Part shown: piece after piece, positions 7,469-14,443 of the stretch
Position numbering within the stretch: position 1 is the stretch's first letter
Layout: the number at the start of each line of letters is the position of its first letter
Origin: DATLFP01 sp035540955
GTDB taxonomy: Bacteria; Actinomycetota; Acidimicrobiia; Acidimicrobiales; CADCSY01
Direction: 5' to 3'
DNA: 16,766 bases
Assembly: GCA_035540955.1 (NCBI GenBank)
Contig: DATLFP010000190.1
Location: 1 to 16,766 of the forward strand
The notes under the pieces: model-generated
Databases searched by the model: none
What the model was told of the DNA's origin: nothing
The model's input: only the letters and a program-made list of their open reading frames with translations
Made by a program: the position numbers and the translations under genes

Positions 7469-8343
7469 GACGCTCCGACGACGGCGGCGCCGACTGCCGC
7501 CCGGCCCCGGTCGCCGAAGATGATCGAGTAGTGGTTCGTGTCGGCCACCACCTCGTCGACCAGGTTCGGCAGCGCGTCCCGCCAGGGGGCGACGGCCTCG
7601 TCCGGCAGCAGCGGCGGTTCGGCGTTGACGAGGTTGCGGGTGGCCCGCAGAAGGTGGATCGGGCAGCGAACCGCACGCAGCGCGGCGTCGAGCGCCCCGA
7701 CGTTCCTGATCGTGTCGCGACCGTCGGCCCGCACCGCCGCCTCGCTCACCTTCGACCGGAGCATGGGCTCGTCGCCCTCGAGGTCGTAGCGCAGGTAGGC
7801 CTCCACGTCGGGCCCCCACGCCTCGGAGAGGGCGGGGTGGACCCGCCAGTAGTCGAAGTAGGCCTCGACCGAAGGGAACGTGAGCCGGAGCCGCTCGATG
7901 GCGGGACCGAGCAGGCCGTCGACGATGGCGTCGGGGTCGGCATCGCCCACCGGGATGGGGAGCGGCAGTCCGCCGTCGACGAGCACGACACCGGCCACGA
8001 GATCGGGGTGACCGGCGGCGAGGAGGATGGCGACGTACGCGCCCATCGACTCGCCCACGACGGTGACCGGCGTGTCGCTCACCGCCTGCAGGACCCGGGC
8101 GCAGTCCTCCGCGTGGACGGCGAGCCCGTAGGGACCCGGAAGGGCGGCGCTTCCGCCCCGTCCCCGCAGGTCGGGCGCGACGACGCTGCGGTCGGGTAGC
8201 AGCACGGGCGCCAGCGGGGCGAGGGAGATCGACGACGCGGTGATCCCGTGCAGCCCGAGCACCACCTCGCGCGCCGCGCCCCACCGCGCCACCCGCAGGC
8301 GACCGCCGTCGACGTCGACGTCGAAGAAGTCGGGCTCGGTCAT
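7465..8343 (-). CDS. Alpha/beta hydrolase (Ser nucleophile), co-operonic with TetR
   Basis: This 292-residue cytoplasmic alpha/beta hydrolase has oxyanion motif LHGITASS (His32-Gly33), nucleophile elbow VGESMGAYV (Ser99) and catalytic His271 in DTNHYSI. The usual acid position after strand 7 reads RATRN, with Asn237 where Asp is expected. Asp123 in VLVDGG after strand 6 may serve instead. The substrate could be an ester, lactone, amide or C-C bond and cannot be told from sequence. The ATG at 8343 overlaps the stop of the TetR gene as ATGA (8340-8343), so both are one coupled operon. Together with the divergent Liv-type importer, this suggests it processes an imported compound. The TAG stop lies in CTAG, shared with the convergent esterase. 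Confidence 0.88.
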   Translation of the reverse strand: MTEPDFFDVDVDGGRLRVARWGAAREVVLGLHGITASSISLAPLAPVLLPDRSVVAPDLRGRGGSAALPGPYGLAVHAEDCARVLQAVSDTPVTVVGESMGAYVAILLAAGHPDLVAGVVLVDGGLPLPIPVGDADPDAIVDGLLGPAIERLRLTFPSVEAYFDYWRVHPALSEAWGPDVEAYLRYDLEGDEPMLRSKVSEAAVRADGRDTIRNVGALDAALRAVRCPIHLLRATRNLVNAEPPLLPDEAVAPWRDALPNLVDEVVADTNHYSIIFGDRGRAAVGAAVVGAS

Positions 8344-9032
8344 GTCGGTGCTCCCTCGCTCGCTCCCGTGGCTGCTCGCGCTGTGCTGTCGGCTCGCGCG
8401 GTGTTGTCGGCTCGCGCCATGCGCACCGCCAGCTCACCGTAGGTGTCGGCCACCTCGTCGATCCCGATCTCCAGGTCGGCGGCGAACCAGGCGGCCACGC
8501 GGATGCCCATGCCGCCGATGGCGGCGACGGTCATCCAGGTGTGCGGCGGATCGAACACGCCGCGCTCGATGCCCAGCTCGACGATCTCCTGCAGGAGCTG
8601 CTCGGACTGGGCCCGCAGGGCCAGCGCCGGGGCGGCCAGCGCCGGCGGGAGGGCATGGAGCTCGTTGTTGCAGACCGTCGCCAGCACCGGGTACTCGGCG
8701 TGGAACCGGGCGTGAGCGCCGACGACGCCGCGCAGCTGCTGTTCGGGATCGCCGGCGGTGCCGAGCGCGGCGCGCCGCAGCCGGCCGTGATGTTCCTCGT
8801 GACCGATGCGCACGAGCTCGGCCAGCACGTGGTCCTTCGACTCGAAGTGGGCGTAGAGCGCCGCCGACGCCAGGCCCGCCTCGGCCGCGATGTCGCGGAT
8901 GGACGTGCCGCTGAACCCATGCCGGGCGAACAGCCCGAGCGCGGCCTCGAGCACCCGCCGGGCACCGGGGCGGGCCGACCCGGCCGGCAGGTCGGGCTCG
9001 GTCGCCTGCAGTCGTGACGCGGCGTCGGCCAC
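8340..9032 (-). CDS. TetR family transcriptional regulator
   Basis: This 230-residue protein has a typical N-terminal TetR helix-turn-helix: RVLEAALGLFARHGFSGTSI then RDIAAEAGLASAALYAHFES at about 26-65. The ligand-binding half is helical and diverged. The C-terminus ends in an Ala/Arg-rich repeat (ARADNT-ARADST-ARA) encoded by an 18-bp tandem repeat, which looks like a recent expansion. The GTG start at 9032 follows a purine-rich AAAAGGGGGG. Two copies of a 14-bp palindrome occupy the 132-bp gap to the divergent transporter operon, one about 17 bp from this start. That implies autoregulation and control of the importer. The downstream hydrolase is translationally coupled. The inducer is unknown; ligands in this family are often the substrate of the regulated pathway. 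Confidence 0.93.
   Translation of the reverse strand: MADAASRLQATEPDLPAGSARPGARRVLEAALGLFARHGFSGTSIRDIAAEAGLASAALYAHFESKDHVLAELVRIGHEEHHGRLRRAALGTAGDPEQQLRGVVGAHARFHAEYPVLATVCNNELHALPPALAAPALALRAQSEQLLQEIVELGIERGVFDPPHTWMTVAAIGGMGIRVAAWFAADLEIGIDEVADTYGELAVRMARADNTARADSTARAATGASEGAPT
8374..8417. repeat. 18-bp tandem repeat at the 3' end of the TetR gene
   Basis: Units 8374-8391 and 8392-8409 begin GCTCGCGC and end TGTCG, with a third partial unit at 8410-8417. Two full units differ at two positions. The repeat is in frame and encodes the ARADNT/ARADST peptide repeat. Confidence 0.8.
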
Positions 9033-9048
9033 CCACCCCCCTTTTCGA

Positions 9049-9062
9049 TGATCGTCCGATCA
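9049..9062. promoter_or_regulatory. Putative TetR operator, site 1
   Basis: TGATCGTCCGATCA has perfect 6-bp arms (TGATCG/CGATCA) around two bases. It lies 16 bp upstream of the TetR gene start and is repeated at 9138-9151. The size and symmetry fit TetR dimer sites. Confidence 0.7.
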
Positions 9063-9083
9063 GGGTCGCCGTCCCGGCGACCC
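9063..9083. repeat. Perfect inverted repeat in the TetR/Liv divergent region
   Basis: GGGTCGCCG (9063-9071) pairs with CGGCGACCC (9075-9083) around TCC. It directly abuts operator site 1. Its role is unknown; it could be an mRNA leader hairpin on the TetR side or a second protein-binding palindrome. Confidence 0.6.
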
Positions 9084-9137
9084 GATTTGTCCTGTGCGAG
9101 AGGGTTTCGCTGCCGAGCGCCGAACTCCTTGTCCGGC

Positions 9138-9151
9138 TGATCGTTCGATCA
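9138..9151. promoter_or_regulatory. Putative TetR operator, site 2
   Basis: TGATCGTTCGATCA matches site 1 at 13 of 14 positions and retains perfect arms. Its last base is the first base of the Shine-Dalgarno of the binding-protein gene. Binding here would block transcription into the importer operon. The centre-to-centre distance to site 1 is 89 bp. Confidence 0.7.
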
Positions 9152-9159
9152 GGAGGGGG
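9151..9159 (+). promoter_or_regulatory. Strong ribosome binding site of the importer operon
   Basis: AGGAGGGGG lies 5 nt before ATG 9165; the AGGAGG core is 8 nt away. It is the clearest Shine-Dalgarno in the window. It fixes the binding-protein start and shows that this transcript has a leader, unlike several others here. Confidence 0.8.
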
Positions 9160-9164
9160 TTCCC

Positions 9165-10643
9165 ATGCGACGTCACTGCAAGCGGGCGCTGTGGTTGGTG
9201 GTGGCCATGGCGGCCACCGCCGCGTGCTCGGCGGCGCCCCGACCGGCGACGACCGTCGACGCGGCAGCGCCGACCGTGCCGGACGCCTCGGCCGTCGGCT
9301 CCGACGCCTCGGTCGGCGTGCTCGCCACCGAGGTACCCGGCACCGACCCGACCGCCCCCTCCCTGCCGCCGGTGCCGGGCGCGCCGGCCCCCACGCTCGA
9401 GGGCTCCTCGCCGGCCGCGCCCGCGCCGGGCGCACCGCCGGCAGGGCCGGCGCCCGACGGCGGGTTCCGCTCGACCCTCTACTCGGGGGCGAACGACACC
9501 GCGGGGATCACCGACACGACGATCACGATCTGCGCCCACGCCGCGCTCACCTATGGCGCTGCCTTCAACACCGGCGCCGAGGACCTCAACGTGTACTGGA
9601 CGGCGGTGAACGAGGCGGGTGGCGTCCACGGCCGCCGCGTCGAGGTGCACTACGAGAACGACGACTACAAGCCCGACATCGCCGTGCAGGCGGCCACGCG
9701 GTGCAAGGACGAGCACAACCCGTTCATCCTCCTCGGCGGCATCGGGTTCGACCAGATCCCGGCGGTCCGCACCTGGGCCGAGAACAACCGGGTGCTCTAC
9801 ATCCACCACACCGCCACGAGCCACGGTGCCGACTCGCTCCAGCACAGCTGGACCTTCCTCCCGACCACCGAGCGCACCGGTGAGATGTTCGGGCGGGTGG
9901 CGGCGGCCCGGTTCCGCGACAGCAGGTTCGGGATCATCAAGCGGGGCTCGGAGAACTGGGAGCCGGGAGTCCGGGGCTTCAAGGCCGTCGCGCAGTCGGT
10001 CGGGATCGACATCCGCCTGGAGCGAGAGGTGCCGCAGAACAAGGGCAGCTACATCCAGGACATCGTCGACCTGCGCAACGCGGGGGTCGACACCGTGTTC
10101 CTGTGGGTCAACGCACTCGAGGCGACGCAGTTCATCACTCAGGCCGGCTCCCAGGGCTGGAAGCCGCAGTTCCTCGTGTTCCCGTTCAACCTGACGAGCC
10201 AGACCCTCGGCAGCGCCGCCCTCGACCCGCCGCTCGTGGGCGTCTCGATGCACAACGCCTACACGATGGGTGACTACAGCGGGCCGTTCGCCGCCTACGC
10301 CGACGACATGCGCCTGTTCGAGGAGCAGTACCGCCGCTATCGGCCGAGTGCCGACATCGGCGGCATCGGCGGCGACCTGATCTTCCTCAACTGGAGCAGC
10401 CAGAAGGCGATGCACCAGATGCTGCTGGCGTGCGGTCCCGACTGCACGCGAAACCGGTTCGTCGAGGTGATGCACGGCTATCGGGCGCAACCGACCTCGA
10501 GCGCCTGCACCGTCGACTTCACCCGCCCGGGCCCCGGGAACAGCCACCGCGGGGGATGGGCGCTCTCGGTGATGGAGACCTACTCCGGGCCCGAAGGCAA
10601 GGTCAGCTGGCGCAACACCGCCACCTGCGTCGAGAGCCTCTGA
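9165..10643 (+). CDS. Liv-type ABC transporter substrate-binding lipoprotein
   Basis: This 492-residue protein has a signal peptide ending at Cys21 (AATAAC), consistent with a membrane-anchored lipoprotein, although the -3 position of the lipobox is Thr. Residues about 22-98 form a low-complexity Ala/Pro/Thr linker, unusually long for the family. The type I periplasmic-binding fold (Peripla_BP_6, LivJ-like) follows: GITDTTITICAHAAL, then YWTAVNEAGGVHGRRVEVHY with the classic NxAGGxxGRxV element, VQAATRCKDEHNPFILLGG, and a C-terminal lobe to the end. LivJ-like proteins bind branched-chain amino acids, but also amides, urea or aromatic acids, so the ligand is open. It is the first gene of a four-gene operon beneath the putative operator. 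Its TGA overlaps the ATG of a six-codon mini-frame leading to LivH. Confidence 0.92.
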   Translation: MRRHCKRALWLVVAMAATAACSAAPRPATTVDAAAPTVPDASAVGSDASVGVLATEVPGTDPTAPSLPPVPGAPAPTLEGSSPAAPAPGAPPAGPAPDGGFRSTLYSGANDTAGITDTTITICAHAALTYGAAFNTGAEDLNVYWTAVNEAGGVHGRRVEVHYENDDYKPDIAVQAATRCKDEHNPFILLGGIGFDQIPAVRTWAENNRVLYIHHTATSHGADSLQHSWTFLPTTERTGEMFGRVAAARFRDSRFGIIKRGSENWEPGVRGFKAVAQSVGIDIRLEREVPQNKGSYIQDIVDLRNAGVDTVFLWVNALEATQFITQAGSQGWKPQFLVFPFNLTSQTLGSAALDPPLVGVSMHNAYTMGDYSGPFAAYADDMRLFEEQYRRYRPSADIGGIGGDLIFLNWSSQKAMHQMLLACGPDCTRNRFVEVMHGYRAQPTSSACTVDFTRPGPGNSHRGGWALSVMETYSGPEGKVSWRNTATCVESL

Positions 10644-10663
10644 TGGCGGGATTGGTGGTCTGA
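10643..10663 (+). other. Six-codon mini-frame linking the binding-protein and LivH genes
   Basis: ATG at 10643-10645 overlaps the binding-protein stop as TGATG. It reads MAGLVV and stops at TGA 10661-10663, which again overlaps the LivH ATG as TGATG. Ribosomes could terminate and reinitiate twice, relaying to LivH, whose own upstream region has no strong Shine-Dalgarno. The layout is plain in the sequence; function is inferred. Confidence 0.5.
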
Positions 10664-11547
10664 TGGATCAGGTACTCGTCATCGGCGCCGTGAACGGCAC
10701 GATCTACGCGCTGTTCGCCGTCAGCGTGGCCCTCGTCTATCGGGGGACGCGGACGATCAACTTCGCTCACGGCGAGGTCGGCACGCTGTCGCTCTACATC
10801 GCGTGGTGGCTCGTGACCGACTCGGGCCTCCCGTGGATCGCCGGCGCCATCGGCGCGATCGCCGGCGCCGCGGCGATCGGCGTCGTCTTCGAGCGGTTCA
10901 TCGTCCGCCCGCTCGAGCGGGCCGATCGGGCCACGGTGGCGGTCGCCACCGTCGGCCTCCTCAGCCTCCTGCTGGCCCTCCAGCTGCAGCTGTTCGGCGC
11001 CAGCCCTCGCTCCCTCGGCGGACCGATCTCGGGCCTCGGCGTGCGCATCGCCGGCGTGTACGTGTCCTGGACCCAGGTCATCGCGTTCGGCGTCGTCATC
11101 GTGGTCGCCGTCGCCGTGACCCGCGTCCTGCGACGCACCGACTTCGGCCTCGGCGTGCTCGCCGCCGCCCAGGACGCCGATGCCGCCCGGCTCATGGGCG
11201 TGCCGGTGCGCCGCGTGTCGATGTTCGTCTGGGGCGCCGGCGCCGCGCTGGCCGCCGTGGCCGCCCTCCTCGTCGTGCCCAGCGTGGGCACCTTCGCCCC
11301 CGGCTACGCCACCGAGCTCTACCTGCGGGGGATCGTCGCCGCCGTGATCGGTGGTCTGGCCAGCCCCCTCGGCGCCATCGCCGGCGGGTACGCGTTGGCG
11401 ACCCTCGAGTACGGAACCCGGCGCACCTTCCTGCACTCGACGGTGCCCGGCCTCGAGTACATCGTGATCCTCGCCGTCGTCCTCGTCGTGCTCGTCGCCC
11501 GTCCGACCGGGCTCCTCGCCACCGCGAGGACGCGAGGGGCGGCGTGA
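10663..11547 (+). CDS. livH: Liv-type ABC transporter permease (LivH-like)
   Basis: This 294-residue inner-membrane permease has about eight hydrophobic segments. It opens with the family N-terminus VNGTIYALFAVSVALVYRGT and NFAHGEVG, characteristic of LivH. The region FGLGVLAAAQDADAARLMGV is the cytoplasmic loop that contacts the ATPase, and VIGGLASPLGAIAGG near the C-terminus is also conserved. It forms the membrane channel with LivM. ATG 10663 is the only reasonable start, because the frame upstream closes at 10661. Its stop TGA (11545-11547) shares a base with the LivM ATG, giving tight coupling. The ligand specificity of the importer cannot be read from the permease. Confidence 0.93.
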   Translation: MDQVLVIGAVNGTIYALFAVSVALVYRGTRTINFAHGEVGTLSLYIAWWLVTDSGLPWIAGAIGAIAGAAAIGVVFERFIVRPLERADRATVAVATVGLLSLLLALQLQLFGASPRSLGGPISGLGVRIAGVYVSWTQVIAFGVVIVVAVAVTRVLRRTDFGLGVLAAAQDADAARLMGVPVRRVSMFVWGAGAALAAVAALLVVPSVGTFAPGYATELYLRGIVAAVIGGLASPLGAIAGGYALATLEYGTRRTFLHSTVPGLEYIVILAVVLVVLVARPTGLLATARTRGAA

Positions 11548-13400
11548 TGACCACGACGTCGTGGCCCCGCTTCGCCCTCGCCGCCGTCATCGCCGTCGCC
11601 CTGCCCGGCCTGGCCGGCTCGCTCGGGCTCCTCACGAACTTCCGCGCCCTCGTCGTCGGCACCGCGGTGTGCATGGCCGTCGCCGCGCTCTCGTTGAACA
11701 TCGTCCTCGGCTACACCGGCTTGCTCTCGCTCGGTCACATCGCGCTCATGGGCTTCGGCGCCTTCGTGGGCGCGAAGCTCACGAGCCCCGACGAGCTGCG
11801 GCTGGCGTTCGGTCCCGCGCTCCTGCTGGCCGCCCTCGGGACCGGTGTCGTCGGCTTCCTCGTCGGTCTGCCGGCCCTGCGGCTGCGCGGGATCTACCTG
11901 GCCATCGTGACCCTCGCCTTCCAGTACGTCATGTGGCAGTCGCTGTTCCGGTCCGAGCCGTTGTCGGCCGGGTCGGGCGGCGTGAGCTTCCCCCGCCCGT
12001 GGTTCGGCACCCGCGAGCTGGCCAGCAACACGAGCTACCTGGTCGTCGTGCTGCTCGTGGCCGTCGTCGTCTGGCTCGTCGACACGAACCTCACCGAGTC
12101 GAAGCTGGGCCGCGCCCTGCAGGCCATCCGGGCCGACGAGGCGGTGGCGGCGTCGTTCGGCATCGACGTCGTGCGGATGAAGCTCCTCGCCTTCTCCCTG
12201 TCGGGCGCCATGGCCGGCGTGGCCGGCTTCCTGTACGGGCACCTGAACCGGTTCGTCGCGGCCGACTCCTTCCCGCTCCTGCAGTCGCTGCTGCTGGTGA
12301 TCATGGTCGTCGTCGGTGGGATCGGGAGCCGGACGGGGATCGCCGTCGCCGCCGCCTTCTTCGGCGTCTTCCCGCTCGTGCTCGAGGGCGCCATCGGTCA
12401 GGCCGCCGCCACCAACTGGGGTGCGGTCATCGGTGCCGCCGGCCTGCTCGTGGCCGTCGCCCACAACCCCGAGGGTCTTGCCGGCGCCGTCCGCGAGCTG
12501 CGGGAGAAGCGGGCCGAGCGCAGCGCCATCCGCCTTCAAGCGGAAGCCGCCGCTGGTGCTGAGCCGGGCGTCGACACCACCGCTGACCTGTCGTTCCCGC
12601 TGCCGCCGGCCGGCGTCGGCCGCGCCACCGGCGAGGTCGTGCTCGAGGCGACCGACATCCGCGTGCGGTTCGGCGGCCTCGTCGCCGTCGACGGCGCGTC
12701 GATCACCGTGCCGCGGGGCAAGATCGTCGGGCTGATCGGTCCGAACGGCGCCGGCAAGACCACGATGTTCAACGCCATCTCCGGCGCCGTCACGGCCGAG
12801 CGAGGCCGGGTCGTGCTCCTCGGAGAGGACGTGACCAGGCTCGCCGCGCACCGCCGGGTCCAGCGGGGTCTGGGGCGGACGTTCCAGCTGGTCGGGCTGG
12901 CCCGCGACCGGTCGGTCACCGAGAACCTCCTGCTCGCCCAGCACCAGCTGGCGGGCTACTCGGTCGCCGAGGCGCTCACCGGGCTCAACCGGGCGCCCCG
13001 CGTCGAGGCCGAGCTGCGGGCGCGGGCGGCCGAGGCGCTCGCCGGACTCGGCTTCGAGCGGTTCGCCGATCTGCCGGTCCGCAAGCTCTCGGGCGGCCAG
13101 CAGCGCATCGTCGAGATCGCGTGCGCGCTGGTGACCGCACCGGAGCTGCTCATGCTCGACGAGCCCTCGGCGGGGCTGGCGCCGGCGGCCGTGGAGCGGC
13201 TGGGGGAGCGGCTGATCGAGCTGCAGGAGCGGTCGGGCGCCACCATCCTGCTCATCGAGCACAACATCCCGCTCGTGTTGGCCACCTGCGATGAGCTGAC
13301 GGTGATGGCGGAGGGTCAGGTGATCGCCAGCGGCGCGCCGCGCGAGGTCGTCGCCGTCGACGAGGTGGTCGACGCCTACCTCGGCCGGGTGCCGGCGTGA
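11547..13400 (+). CDS. Fused ABC permease and ATPase (LivM-LivG)
   Basis: This is a single 617-residue protein. Residues about 1-315 form a LivM-type permease with conserved LSLNIVLGYTGLLSLGHIAL and GIYLAIVTLAFQYV. A hydrophilic linker follows (about 320-362). Residues about 365-617 form a LivG-type ATPase with Walker A GPNGAGKTT (398-406), signature LSGGQ (514-518), Walker B LLMLDE (534-539) and switch His572. No stop or frameshift separates the halves. Permease-ATPase fusions of this kind are known in actinobacteria. The fusion fixes one LivG per LivM. The ATG at 11547 overlaps the LivH stop. The stop overlaps the LivF start as GTGA (13397-13400). Confidence 0.94.
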   Translation: MTTTSWPRFALAAVIAVALPGLAGSLGLLTNFRALVVGTAVCMAVAALSLNIVLGYTGLLSLGHIALMGFGAFVGAKLTSPDELRLAFGPALLLAALGTGVVGFLVGLPALRLRGIYLAIVTLAFQYVMWQSLFRSEPLSAGSGGVSFPRPWFGTRELASNTSYLVVVLLVAVVVWLVDTNLTESKLGRALQAIRADEAVAASFGIDVVRMKLLAFSLSGAMAGVAGFLYGHLNRFVAADSFPLLQSLLLVIMVVVGGIGSRTGIAVAAAFFGVFPLVLEGAIGQAAATNWGAVIGAAGLLVAVAHNPEGLAGAVRELREKRAERSAIRLQAEAAAGAEPGVDTTADLSFPLPPAGVGRATGEVVLEATDIRVRFGGLVAVDGASITVPRGKIVGLIGPNGAGKTTMFNAISGAVTAERGRVVLLGEDVTRLAAHRRVQRGLGRTFQLVGLARDRSVTENLLLAQHQLAGYSVAEALTGLNRAPRVEAELRARAAEALAGLGFERFADLPVRKLSGGQQRIVEIACALVTAPELLMLDEPSAGLAPAAVERLGERLIELQERSGATILLIEHNIPLVLATCDELTVMAEGQVIASGAPREVVAVDEVVDAYLGRVPA

Positions 13401-14371
13401 GCGAGCGCGAGCTGGTGCTCGAGGGCGAGGCGCTCAACGCCGGCTTCGGGGCGAACCACGTGCTCCACGATGTCGACCTGCGCGTCGGCCGCGGTGAGCT
13501 GCACGGCATCTTCGGGCTGAACGGTGCCGGCAAGAGCGTGCTGCTGAAGGTGCTCGCCGGCCTCGTCCCGGCATGGAGCGGCACCGTCCGCCTCGACGGC
13601 GTGGACGTGACGGGCATGCCGACCGAGGAGCGGGTGGCGAAGGGGATGGGCCACGTGCCCCAAGGCCGGATGGTGTTCGCCGACCTCACCGTCGAGGAGA
13701 ACCTCCGGGTCGGCGCCTACACGAGTCGCCGCCGCGACCGCGCCGGCTACGACCAACGCCTCGCCCGCGTCTACGAGCAGCTCCCGGTCCTCGCCGAGCA
13801 TCGTGATGCGCTGGCCGGGTCGCTGTCGGGCGGGCAGCAGGCGGCGCTCGCCGTCGGCCGGGCCCTCGTGAACGAGCCGCGCGTCCTGCTCATCGACGAG
13901 CCCTCGGCCGGTCTCGCCCCGATCGTGGTCGAGCAGCTGTTCTCGGTGCTGCGCGACGTCGCCAGCGCGACCGGGCTCACCATGGTCCTGGTCGAGCAGA
14001 ACGTGGTGTTCGGGCTCCGGCTGGTCGACACCGCCCACCTGCTGCAATCGGGGCGGATCGTCTACGAGGGCCCCGTCGCCGACCTCGACCGCGACCGACT
14101 CGCTGGTCTGCTCGGCATCGGCTCGATGCTCCATGGCACCGTGGGCTCGGTCCTCGAGTCACGCCGCCCGGCGCCACCGACCGCACGGAAGCCGGCAGCC
14201 AAGAAGAAGGCGGCGGCGGTGGCGAAGAAGCCCGCGGCCAAGAAGAAGGCGGCGGCGGTGGCGAAGAAGCCGGCGGCCAAGAAGCCCGCCACCAAGAAGC
14301 CCGCCACCAAGAAGCCCGCGGTCAAGAAGGCGACGGCGAAGAAGACGGGCGCGAAGAAGCCGGCCCGCTGA
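13397..14371 (+). CDS. livF: ABC ATPase (LivF-like) with lysine-rich C-terminal tail
   Basis: The core (about 1-245) is a LivF-type ATPase with Walker A GLNGAGKS (40-47), signature LSGGQ (143-147), Walker B LLIDE (164-168) and VEQN (199-202), where LivF proteins typically carry Gln. The A-loop aromatic is Phe17. LivF proteins usually end near 235-240 residues, but this one has 324. Residues 264-324 hold 23 Lys, 2 Arg and no acidic residue, in AAKKKAAAVAKKPA and TKKPA repeats like histone H1 or the mycobacterial HupB tail. The tail is in frame, G/C-ended in third positions and followed by TGA 14369-14371, so it is a genuine extension rather than readthrough. GTG 13397 overlaps the LivM-LivG stop. 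It is the last gene of the importer operon. Confidence 0.92.
   Translation: MSERELVLEGEALNAGFGANHVLHDVDLRVGRGELHGIFGLNGAGKSVLLKVLAGLVPAWSGTVRLDGVDVTGMPTEERVAKGMGHVPQGRMVFADLTVEENLRVGAYTSRRRDRAGYDQRLARVYEQLPVLAEHRDALAGSLSGGQQAALAVGRALVNEPRVLLIDEPSAGLAPIVVEQLFSVLRDVASATGLTMVLVEQNVVFGLRLVDTAHLLQSGRIVYEGPVADLDRDRLAGLLGIGSMLHGTVGSVLESRRPAPPTARKPAAKKKAAAVAKKPAAKKKAAAVAKKPAAKKPATKKPATKKPAVKKATAKKTGAKKPAR
14198..14335 (+). repeat. 39-bp and 15-bp tandem repeats encoding the LivF tail
   Basis: Two 39-bp units (14198-14236, 14237-14275) encode AKKKAAAVAKKPA twice. From 14276, 15-bp units encode the KKPAT/KKPAV pentapeptides. All periods are multiples of three, so length changes would stay in frame. 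Confidence 0.85.
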
Positions 14372-14420
14372 CCACGGCGGCCGTCCGATCTGGTGAGGGG
14401 GCGGCTCCACGGGCGGCCGC

Positions 14421-14426
14421 TACACT
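14421..14426 (+). promoter_or_regulatory. Putative -10 element of tRNA-Glu
   Basis: TACACT matches TANNNT and lies 17 bp before the tRNA, predicting a short 5' leader. It gives the tRNA its own promoter, separate from the importer operon. Confidence 0.5.
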
Positions 14427-14443
14427 CGACCCTCGCCACGCTC

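Noticed and set aside
9087..9134. TTGTCC hexamers in the divergent gap as -35 elements
   Set aside because: Two copies occur (9087-9092, 9129-9134), but no TANNNT hexamer lies at a suitable distance downstream of either, so I could not support a promoter.
9060..10547. Long minus-strand open frame antisense to the binding-protein gene
   Set aside because: It is an antisense shadow of a well-supported lipoprotein gene. Its product has no recognisable motif and it would run through both operators.
11319..13262. Long minus-strand open frame antisense to LivM-LivG
   Set aside because: The translation is Asp/Glu/Gly/Arg-rich filler typical of reversed GC-rich coding DNA. The plus strand has complete ABC motifs.
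14198..14335. Regular repeats suggesting a CRISPR-like array
   Set aside because: The repeats are contiguous without unique spacers, have periods of 39 and 15 bp, and are in frame inside the LivF gene.
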